Assembly: GCA_963971575.1 (NCBI GenBank)
Contig: OZ020618.1
Location: 6,016,501 to 6,080,500, forward strand
Source of the DNA: Liopterus haemorrhoidalis
Taxonomy: Eukaryota; Arthropoda; Insecta; Coleoptera; Dytiscidae
DNA: 64,000 nucleotides
Reading direction: 5' to 3'
Position 1 is the stretch's first letter; each line of letters starts with the position of its first letter. A program made the translations under genes and the position numbers. A model generated the notes under the pieces. It was not told the origin of the DNA, ran no database searches, and was given only the letters and a program-made list of their open reading frames with translations. Below, piece by piece: positions 45,301 to 57,300 of this stretch.

Positions 45301-48300
45301 GGTGTGGACCTTTTTTTTGCTCATCATTTGGATTTTGAGAGGTGAGGACCTTTTTTTTTTGCCAAGGGCGCCAAAAACATTGCTACATTGCAAGTTTTCC
45401 TTACTGCGGCTTTGACTGTACGTATCTGATGTATATCAACTCTACTTATTCCAATTAATGATATCCTACCGACTGCGCCAAATATCAATTCAGTTTAAAA
45501 AAAGGCTATTTACTTGTTCTTACAATAAACCTAGTGGTTGTTGTAACGTAGTGGTCATACCACTCGCTTTGTAAGTGTAGAATCGTGAGTTCGATCCCTT
45601 GTTCGGACAAAGATTTAAAAATATTTTTGGCCGTAACCGTAGGACCACTCAACCTTTCCTTAAATAAGTACCTGTATTTCTTAATATTGGAGAATTTGGG
45701 GCGTGCTTCAGAGGGCACGTAAAGCCAGTGGTCTCGGCTACCGTAAAAAGTAGTTACGTTATGCCCTAGTGCGCTAGTCGTGAACTGCAAATCTCTGACA
45801 TCTAGACATTTTGCCATACGACATAATATAAACAACAAACCATAATAATTAATTAATTTCGGAACTTCTAATTAATTTCCGATTAAACTGACGGATACCC
45901 ATTAACTTTGAAAAACATCGAACGAATATTTTCCATTAACAGCAAAATCAAGTGAATTTAATTAATTATTCTTCCATGTCCCTTTTACTTCCATTCTCTC
46001 TGTTTTATGTGTGAGAAAATTAATCAAATAAAATGTTCAAACATTACTCTGACATTTTATAGAGTTACATTTATGTTGCTTTTATAAATTTATAGTTTTT
46101 CTTACACAAGAAAAAATCCAAATTGAATCAAATCTGTTTCCTATGTATTTCATTTGTTCGTAAAAGGTTTCAACTCTTTCGTCGATGCGAGGGTGATAAG
46201 GGGTTGACTTTGTGATCTCAGAAGCCAATTTACGTCCGTACCGGTAATTGGTGCCTTCATACTAGATTACTGACACTCAAACTTAATTATACTTCATGTA
46301 ACAGCAATCAGGAATTATTCGAAGGAAAATCACACGCGAATATACCAAGTTTATTCAATTTACTAGCTTTATAGCCGGTATTATTGCAGATGAAAACGAT
46401 ATGAACAGGATTTTGTAATAAAAAATTTTAAATATCACAAAAAAATTGATGTGAAGTGTGAATTGTCACACAAAAAGCAAATGGGGGGTGTAACAGGTAT
46501 GTAGCACCTGGTACCCATATTCATTAGGCTCCAAATAACCAAAATAAATTTAATTAACGGCCCCATCCATTAACCTGCACGGCTGCATTATTCGAGTTAA
46601 CATCAATGTGCAATACTTGGATTTTTTCAGATTTTCAAACCAAACCCTCAGGGTTACAAGATAAAATATGGAATAATTTTTTTGTAAATTTTTAACAAAA
46701 ATCATAATAAAGAGTAATTTGGCAATTAATTTCCATATGTTAGTATAGTTATCCAGAGATTTCTTTGGATATCACACTATTTTTTTTTCTTTTTAGGATT
46801 TTGTAGGTATGATCACCAAAAAAACCTTATAACGTCACTCATGTGTGTGTCTGTACGGCAGAAATTGTAGCCAAATGGTTGAGAATAAAAATTTAAAATT
46901 TGGCATACTTATACAACTCTTTGACCCACAATTAGGAAAAATATTGAGAGTTTAAAAAACTTATTACAAGATAAATATAAACAATATGCATTTAATAAAA
47001 AAATAAATATTTATTTTTAAATTGTGGGGTACCAAATGAAACCTCTTAATGTGAGGATAAATGAGCAAATTTTTATTTTTGAAAAATCATTTTTTATGGG
47101 ATTTTAGCCAAAAATATATCAACAAACTTTTGTCTCTAACACTATTTCTCAGAGGAGTTGATATCAAAATATGAAAACATCTTAATAATGTTCATTGATG
47201 ATAACTGGAATAGTTCTAAAATGTACTAAAAAAATACTGTCTCGCACCTTTTAACGCAAAGGGGTTAGACTAAAAATCTGAAAAAATTCCAAGTAATGTA
47301 CATTGATCTAAACCGGAAACATACCAGATAAATTTTTAATCAGATTTCTTTTTTGGAAAATATTGCAGTTTTTGTGTTTTTGACAAATTTAATCATTTTT
47401 TTAATTCATGACTAATCATGTTATAGATTTTTTGTATTTATGGCTAAAGTAGTGTATATCATAAAAAAATTTAACAGATGAGAATCAAGTTCACGTGTGT
47501 AAGATTTAGTAGACTCTTCCTATTATACGTCATGATTCAGCCTATTGTTTGAATTACTTTAGTGTTTTGTTCTTAAGGTATCAAAGAGGAATAAACCATT
47601 TGTAGTAGTGAAATACTAATAAATCAAATTTCAGATTGTTGATAGAGAGAAAAACGTTTCATAAATTGAAAAAAATTAAAAATTGTATATCAATATATTT
47701 CTTATTAATTTAATTAAAACAAACCTAATGCAGAAAAAATTGCTGGGTTTTTTTAAATTTTATGGTGAAGAAATTTTCACAAATAATTTAAATTAAATTA
47801 AAATAACCTTTTAATACTCAAATAATAAATATAAATCGACACATCCTACGAAGATCGTCGTAACTCAATATTTTCATTTTTATAATTAATTATGTAAGTA
47901 AAATATTAAAATATCCTGTAATCTTTCCATGAAAAAAGATTTCACGGAAAGATTACACGATATTCTAATATTTAATTTACATATTACAGTAATACCCCGT
48001 TACTCGACTGCCTCTTAACTCGAGGTTTTCGCCACTCGACGTAAATGTCGAGAGGAAGAGTCGACGGAGCATCGCTATCCGACGCGTGATCGAGTACCGA
48101 ACACTTGATACATATTTTGGTAAACAAAGCAAAATGAACGCATGGCCAGCAGTTCGCGCCTAGATATCTTGACGGCAACAACTCAGATTTAGTGCAGCTA
48201 TGAACTTTTTGTTTTTTGCTAAAATAATTGATTTATATTTATAATTATCGGTCCAAAGGATAGAAATGCAAGCATAGCTAAAAGGAAAACATATACATAT

Positions 48301-51300
48301 ATGTATATGTATGTATGTACATATGATTCACTTTATTACTTATGGAGAAATTCGACTCGCCACTCCACGTAATCGCTACTCGACGCTTTTTCAGAACGAA
48401 TTAACGTCGAGTGGCGGGGTATTACTGTACCAAAAATTAAAATTTTGAGCTACGATGATATTCGTAGGATGGGTCAAAATGATGATAAAAAAACTATTGA
48501 TTTTATATGATTATAGAAAAAATATTCGTAGGCATCCAGCATTCTGTTAGCTTAAATACAAATGTTTATTAAATACAAATCTCTGAAATGTGCGAAAATT
48601 CACACTTTACATATTTATTTTTTAGTTTAGTACAATTTCTACTGATAAACAGATCCACGGACAGACTTGAGTGACGGTATAAGAGTTTCTTGGTCCTACA
48701 TAACCCCAAATAACAACAGATTGATTTTTGGAAAAGATGAGTTTACAGATCCTAGCAACGCAACAATTAAGGCAGATTATGTTGTACGCTACTGTCCAAG
48801 TCACCTAGTTACAAGTACTTAGGTTGCGAAACAAGCTATTAACACTCACTTTTGACTTTAATGGAAGCCTGAGGCTCTCTGAAATTCTTGTTAAATTAAT
48901 CAAGTACAAAATACAAGTGTTTCTTCAAACATTAGTAAAATTATAATGTTTCGAAATTATAATAAAATATTTTATATTGACTATTAATTTTAACAGTATG
49001 AAGCAGTGGCGGGCGAACTTTAAAGCAGTGTTTCTTAACCTTTTTTTACAACGCGAACCGGTGAAAAGATAATTTTTAGCGGACCGGTAAAAACTAAATA
49101 ATTTTTTTGCAGTTCATTAACATAAAAATACATATTATTACGTTAGAGGACCAAAAGACAAAGAGAACACCAGCGAACGAAATATAAGGCCTGACGCGTA
49201 AAGTCTTTATACATCCAAGGGTGTAAACTTTCTGTCGGCTTGAGGTACGTACAACGTTTTTGTCCCCCACCCTATTTCCAAGGGGAATTGAGCTAAAAAT
49301 TTGAAAAAAAGTTTCAATAATGTACATTGGAACCGGAATAGTTCAACAGAAATTTTTGATCAGATACGTTTTTCGAAAAATATCGAATTATTGGTATCTA
49401 TATATATTAATCATCTACATAAATTTATTTTGTGGCATCAAAAGAAAGCTCTTAATACGTAGATTAAGGAATTAAAAATATTTTTTTGATTTTAACACGA
49501 ACTATGCCAAAACTATGCAATAAAACTTTTGTTTCACACTTTATAACTCAAGGGAGTTAAAGTAAAAATCTGAAAAATTTCAGAGTAATGCACATTAATA
49601 ATAACTGAAATAGTACATCAGGAATATTATTATATTATTAATTTTGATCTGATAATTTTTTCAAAAGCTATCGAACATTTTGCAACATTATGCTTACAAT
49701 ATTTATTTGACTGACTGTTGAACTGGATAGCTATAGCTAAGTCTTGATACGACATCTCAAGTGTGCTTGTCTCTAGATGTAAGCACGTGGATTATTCTTT
49801 CAGGTCATCGAAATTTATGATTTCGTTTTTGGAAAATTGCATTTTTTTGTGTGATAAAATTATTATTTTTTAATTCATGCCTAAATTCTGGCTAATTATG
49901 TTACGGTTTTTTTGTATTTATGGCTAAGGTAGTGTAGGTGTCTTTTTTTGAAATTAAAGATATAGAAAAAAAAACAGTTGAGAGTCGAGTTCATGTGTGT
50001 AGAGTGTGTGTAAGCTCCGCCTGCTATTATACGTCTTGAAATATTGTCCTAGACAACCAACATTCTGTTAACTTATACCACTTATATATATATATACAAA
50101 AATATCTACAAAATCCTGAAATGTGTGAAAATTCACATTTCACATAAAACTTTAACAAACGTGTACTATTGTACTTAGATCTTGATTTGTGCAAATCAGT
50201 TCTAAGAAATATTAAAAAATATATACAATTATATTCAAAGATATGGAACGTTACTAATACTTAAATGCTAATAAAATTATTAATGCTTGCAAATAAAATT
50301 GTAAATACTCTTCCAACACGTGGAAAAAATTATGATATTGCATTATTAAAATATGCCAGTCATTATGTAAAATAGTAATTATATATAATTCATAAAGAAG
50401 TGAAAAAAATGATAAAAAACGAAACAGTTTAAAACTTTTTTAACTCTGAAGAGGTTCTTTTATTTCTTTTTTTAAATTCATTACAGTAGAAGAATGTCAA
50501 GATATAAATAAAAGTAGAGAAATAAATTTCAAAGATAAATAAAGCAACAGGGTAAGAAAGATCACAAAAGGCATTCTATTTAATTTGGTCCTGATAAAAT
50601 AGATGGCGTAGATTTATTCAATGAAAGCGGTCAAGTGTAAGAAGAAGTTCTCGGTCTTTTAACGTTTCCGGAGCTTAAAAGCTTCACTACCACTCACATA
50701 ATACCTACCACCAAATAATGTAAGCGGAGCTTTTAAATTCGTTAACTTCAACACACCATTAGTTTTAGATTCTAAACTTAATTTTAAAGAGTACTAGACC
50801 AGGAGCTCATGACAGTTTTTGGTGTCCGATTTCATACAGCATGCTTTTGGAGGAGAGAATATTTACCCTGTGACAACAAAAAAGGGATGGTACTAAACCC
50901 CTGCACGCTTTCCGGTCATAGGGAAAATTGCATTTCCACTTAAACACAAAATTTTTGTGCTTTTCTCTGATTTAATATTGCTTGCCCTTTTGTCAAAAGA
51001 AAGTTATAACAAATTTAAAGTCTTTTAAATATATGCATGCGATTCGGAGGGTCCCAAAGGGCTCAAACGGTCATGTGATCTTGTAATAAAAAAATATGAT
51101 TTTCCGCGTTTTCATACAACATGCCTATAATTAAAAGACTTTAAATTTGTTATTACTTTCTTTTGACAAAAGGGCAAGCAATATTAAATCAGAGAAAAAC
51201 ACAAAAATTTTGTGCAAGTGGAAATGCAATTTTCCCTATGACCGGAAAGCGTGCAGGGGTTTAGTACTATCCCTTTTTTGTTGTCACAGGGTAAATATTC

Positions 51301-54300
51301 TCTCCTCCAAAAGGCATGCTGTATGAAATCGGATACCAAAAATGTCATGAGCTCCCGGTCTATACGATTTAAATTTATATTAATAAAATTTGAGGATATA
51401 TCTGTTTTCATACTGGTTCAGCCTACTATTTGTTATCTACATTGTTTCTCAACAAGTGGTCCACGAACCACCAGTGGTCCCCAGAAAAATTTTAGTGGTC
51501 CGCGAAAGTTTGTGTTTTTGCAGTTTTTTTGTTATTTTTTCTGCACATTTTTTATGTAAATAATTCATATTTTGTTTATTTTCTGTAGACTTTCTGTGAT
51601 TTTCTCCCAATAAAATAAATGTATTTAGTAGCACATTAAATATATTTGTTTTCTTGCAAAAATTGAATTAGCAATTATTATTAGTGGTCCGCGTTAGAAA
51701 ATTATATATTATACCGGTCCGCGGTACGTTTTTTGGTTGAGAAATACTGGTCTACATGTTGGTCTAGCATTCTGTTGGCTTCTTACACTTATTAAATACG
51801 TACAAAACCCTGAAATGTATGAAAACTCACACTTTACATCAATATTTTATATAGAATCTAATAATATATATATATAGGATTCTTAATTTTTTATGTAGTA
51901 TGTAATAATTTATATAGATTTTCTATTTCTTTTCATAGCGTAAAATATCGATTCGTTTATATTTAATTTAAATAAATATAAGCGAATCGATTTGTTATAT
52001 TGCAAATTCTTTATTTATACAGCTTTCTTATATAGAATTTGTATTTATTACACATATAGCATTTATATTGTTTTCAATTTTAAATATCAATAACAAAACT
52101 ACTGATTTCATGCGTTCCTATATTTCATCATAATTAATTTCTGATCCAATATCTATTGAGATTAAACAAGATTGAGATGTGAAGGTTGAAATCTTTTACC
52201 TGAAACCGGACAAGGTTCCGCCTTTAGCGACATTGACCACAGAAGGATATTCAAAATAAGATCAAGGTATTTTCCGCTATTCCACAAAAAATATATTAAT
52301 TTAAATATAATAATTAAAGATTAAAAATAACAAGGATTAACCATGACTTCGTACAATTAATCCTAATCTATATGTTAATCCAATTAATCCAGTTAATCCT
52401 GATAAAATAAAAAGTAGTATAAAAATTCATTATCTGCCCTTTAGATGGCACTAGTTTAATTTTTTTCGCTATGTATTCACAACCTTAAATTTGTAGGTAT
52501 GACCAAAAAACCCTTATACTGTCATTTTGTCATCTGTCTGTCTGTCTGTCTGTCTGTACGGTAAAAATTGTAGTCAAACGGCTAAACCTAGAGAGTTGAA
52601 ATTTGGCATGCTTATACATATCTTTTACTCGCACATAGGAAAAATACTAAAACATCTAAAAAACATATCCCCCTAAAAATATAAACAAATATGTGCTATT
52701 CGAAAAAAAAATATATATTTTTTTAAAACCGGAGTAGGGTATCATTTTATATTTGAAAAATAAATTATTTTGACGCGATTATTGTCAAAATTGTGCAAAA
52801 AAAATTTGTCCCACACCCTGTAGCCCAGATGGTTTAAACTAAAAAAATTCTAAATAATGTACATTGGTGTGAACCGGAATAGTACAACAGGAATTTTTGA
52901 TCAGATTATGTTTTGGGAAAATAACGCATTTTTTGTGTTTTTTGATTGACTATGTACAAAAGTTATAATTATGCAACACACTATATTAGAAGGCGTAGGG
53001 TTCGCTCCCGGGCAGATGAGACAATTTTATTTTTGGTTTTTTTTTTTTTTCGTATTATTTTGTGTAAATTATTTTGTCAAAATAACGCATTTTTTTGTGT
53101 TTTTAACTAAAATATGTTAAATATTTAATTCGCTATGTAACACAGTATATAAGTAAGCGCTCGTAGCGTAGTGCGTTTCGTCTTTGTAATTTGCAAACTA
53201 GAGTTTGATTCCTGTCAATTTTAATTTTTCTGTTTTTTTTGCATTTTTATTTTGTTTAAATTATTTTGTCAAAATTCTAGTTATATTTTGGTAAATGTTA
53301 CATTTAATTTTTAAAAGCGTAAATTTAATAACCAGTGGGAAGTGTTGAAATTATAATTTAATTCTATGTTTGAATGTATACGAAATCAGAGAGCGGGGCT
53401 TATGTTTTAAGCAACTAATGGAAGCCATAGGCGCAATTTTCAAAATCTTAATGAACCTTGCTATATATAAAAAAAAATACTGCACATATTTAGAAACTTA
53501 AATAATGGTATTAGGCATTCGAAATTTTTTTTTTTTTTTAATTAATTTTTTTGGTTTTAGCTACGATGGCCATTAACCAGGATACCTTTATTTTTATTGT
53601 GGATACATTAGTAATTTTATAACAAATACAAACATCCATGCCATCACCGGGATTCGAACCCGAGACCCCATGGTTAGCAGTCAAATGAGCTGACCACTAC
53701 GTCATAGCGACCGGCAGACATTCGAATTAAAATTCATAAAAAAATATTTTGACATAAAATTTGTTTTGGCATCCCAAATAATCATCATTCAGTTACTAAA
53801 TACCTGCGTAACCCTGAAATATGTGAAAATTCACACTTCACATCAATTTTTTTTTATAGTATCTATGAAAATAATGTTTTAAAATTGTAAATTTTTAATT
53901 TAAGGCCCCTTTATAACAAATGCAACAGGTCACACACTTAGCTTTATCCGGCATTGACAAGATATCACAATCTCTAAATATATTTGACCTGATTCATCCA
54001 AGTAAATCAATTGACATAGAGAAATGATTTCTTAAGTTAGTATCATTTGAGAAATGGAGCGATTTTCGCCTCCCGGGGGAAACCTGTTGCGAGATGATTG
54101 AGTGTTCACGGCGTACTCTGGACCTATTGTCATGGATACGGCACGAACGACTATAATCTTACGTTTCCATGGAAACAAAAAGTTGAGTGCCTTTCATATG
54201 TGGGTGTGAAACAATTCAAAGAATCAAAGGATTTGAATAAAAAAGATTTATTTCATATAAAATTAAATCTCTCACTAAGTTATGACCGAGAATGTAAAGT

Positions 54301-57300
54301 TGAGATTCTAATACAAGAATTGGCTATTTTTAAAATTCGCTTTTAAGGATGATCTTGAGTGATATATTTAAATATAGTACTGTACTTAAAATATATTATC
54401 ACAAAATATGAATGTATGTACGCGTAATAGGAAATAATTTACGTAAATGTAGATGTTTACGTCACCCAACTGTATAAATCATTTGTTCAAAAAGAACTAC
54501 AAATATTGTAACTAACCGCATTTTGTTAAATATCACCCGAACCGTAGACGAGGGTTGTAATCATCCGAGTGAAATATAGCCATTATATTATTATTATTAT
54601 GGGGTTTCTCAGGTCTTGACAAGCATCCACTAATCGCAAACTTCGGTAACCTTTTGAGCAGCGTCATACTAGAGACTGTGGAGCTAAATACACACGACTG
54701 CATCCCAAACCCTGGCGATATGCAGACGAGGAAATTACGCCAGATCCAGTGCCCGCACAATGCGGAGTGACCCGAGCAGCACTATTATTATTATTATTAT
54801 TATTTATTACGAAATAAATATACATGTACAAATAAAATCATATTAAAAAAAAATACATATTAATACATAATCAATTTTCGTATTTCGATATATGCAGTAA
54901 TATGCAATAATATGGGAGTAAAATACAATATTTTATCTACAACTATATAATTTTATCATTAAAAATTCAGGATTTTGTAGGTATTTAATAAGTGTAAGAA
55001 GCCAATATAATGCTGGATGTCTACTGATATTTGTTTTATTAACACTGTGTTATTTGAAGTTTTTCACTACTATAAATGATTTATTCCTATTTGATACCTT
55101 AAAAACAAAAATTTAAAGTAATTCAAACAATAGGTTAAATCACAACATATAATAGTATAATAAAATAATGTGAACACTACGCACTACACTCTGCAGTGTA
55201 GATTGTAGTGTGGTGTTCAAAACTCGGACCTCAGCTGTTATTTTTTTTTTTTATTATATTTTTAATTTAAAAAAAGACACACTATCTTCGCCATAAATAC
55301 AAAAAATCAATAACATTATGAACCATAATTTAGCCATGAATTAAAAAAATAATTAATTTTGCCAAACAAACAAAACTGTAATATTTTTCAAAAACGCAAT
55401 TGGATCAAAAATTCCTCCCGTACGTTTTCAGCTCAGATCAATGTACATTACCTATAATTTTTTTATATTTTTTTGGAAGAACTTTTTTGGCTAAAATCGT
55501 ATAAAAAAAAAACAAATTTAATAAACTACTTTTTGTGTCTTAATCTACGTCCTAAGAGCTTTCTTTTGATACCATACAATAAATTTTGAAAACATTTTTT
55601 TTTATCGACACAAAAAAGTCGACATTTTTCGAAAAATTAATATGATCAAAAATTCCTGTTGAACTATTCCAGTTCCCATCAATGTTCATTATGGAGATTT
55701 TTTCAGCTTTTTATATCAACCCCTCTGAGTGCCAGGGTGTGGGACAAAAGTTTATTACATATTTTTTGCAAAAATACCATAAAATAAATATGATTTTTCA
55801 AAATAAAAAATTTGCTTGTTGATCCACGCTTTAAGAGCTTCCATTTGGTATGCAACTCAAAATTTAAAAAAAATATTTATTTTTTATTAAATACATAATT
55901 GTTTATATTTATCTCGGGATGTATTTATTTGAACTCTCAGTATTTTTCCTATATGTGGGTCAAAGAGTTATATAAGCATACCAAATTTCAACTATCTATG
56001 TTAAGCCGATTAGCTACAATTTCTACCGTACAGACAGACAGACAGACAGATACATTAGTGTCGTTATAAGGGTTTTTTGGTGGTCATACCCACAAAATCC
56101 TAAAAAGTATAGGCGGACCACGTAATAGCATTAGACAGTGGTTCTAAAATATAAGACCAATAGCATAGTTCTAAAATAATAATTGCAAGACAACATAACA
56201 ACTATTATACATTAAACTTTTGGTTGTTTTATGTGTATACTTACGGCGATATCAAATGTTTATTTTTATTTCAAACCAGAATAATAAACATAAAATTTAA
56301 AATTCTTACTAACCCAAAAAGTAATGGTTTTGAACTTTAAACTTAGAAAGTAATCACATGTTTTTAAAACCTGTTGTATTTTTTGCAATAATATATTCTT
56401 CGAATCACATGAGCAGTTTAGATAGTAAAAAAAAAAAAATGGATACGAAAACAAACAATGATCATAAAGATAAATACCAAAGATTCAATAATAACAATTA
56501 TCTTTCCGGAATTCAATGATTCGCTCAACTCGTACTCGGCGAGAATTTAGATTGCCGATGACGGTTAAAAAAAAAAGTATGGTTCACCGAAAAAAATATC
56601 AAAATGATGTGATTCCATTCGTTCGGAGATTGAGAAAGAAATGTCGCTGCTTCAATCTCTCTCCCTATCTAGTATTCCTATCGTTTTGAATCTCGTACGA
56701 GGATTTTCGTACGAGATCTTGTATACTGAAAACCAACCTTTTTTTATTGTCTCGACCTAAAATATTGGACAGAATGAACCAATAATGGCGCAGCATAGGA
56801 TGCACATATTCATGTGACCGTAGCGAACAACTGTTCATCCGTCAAACATATTTCGAGATTATTTAGTATCAACTTTAGCAATATTTTTTCTTGTAGAATG
56901 GTGCATATAGAAACCGACCATATATAAATATTGCATTATAATAAATCTTACCTTCTAGACTCTGGTCGTATCCTTTTGTAAAGAAAAGCATAGCTTTTGC
57001 TGCTCTTTCGGGTGTTTTTAAAAGACCGGGCCTATCTGGATTTTCTCCCAGCGACCCCAGGAGAAGCCTATAGGAACGGGACATCTCCGGCAATAGGGCC
57101 TCACGAGTTGGTGGCCTGTGATCCAACTCCAAATCATGATGGAATGTGCATTTTTCATGACCTAGTAAAAACAATTGTAGTTATTTAAAATATTAGATAA
57201 TAATTAATTTTTTTGTGTTATTTGTAAAAATATGTATTCATTTATATTATCCAATCTATTATGTGTCCTCTCGAAATATATTTGTTTAATTTAAATACAA

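Noticed and set aside
45545..45610. Possible genuine tRNA gene
   Set aside because: The tRNA-like part continues into a conserved SINE body and lacks a matching acceptor stem.
45506..45838. 110-codon minus frame
   Set aside because: It is the antisense of the SINE and shows no protein family match.
53640..53715. Possible genuine tRNA gene on the minus strand
   Set aside because: It has A- and B-box sequence but runs into an A-rich tail with target duplication, and the acceptor stem does not close; it is a SINE head.
54098..54346. 82-codon plus frame
   Set aside because: It starts at TTG, has no in-frame ATG early on, no known domain and no splice context.
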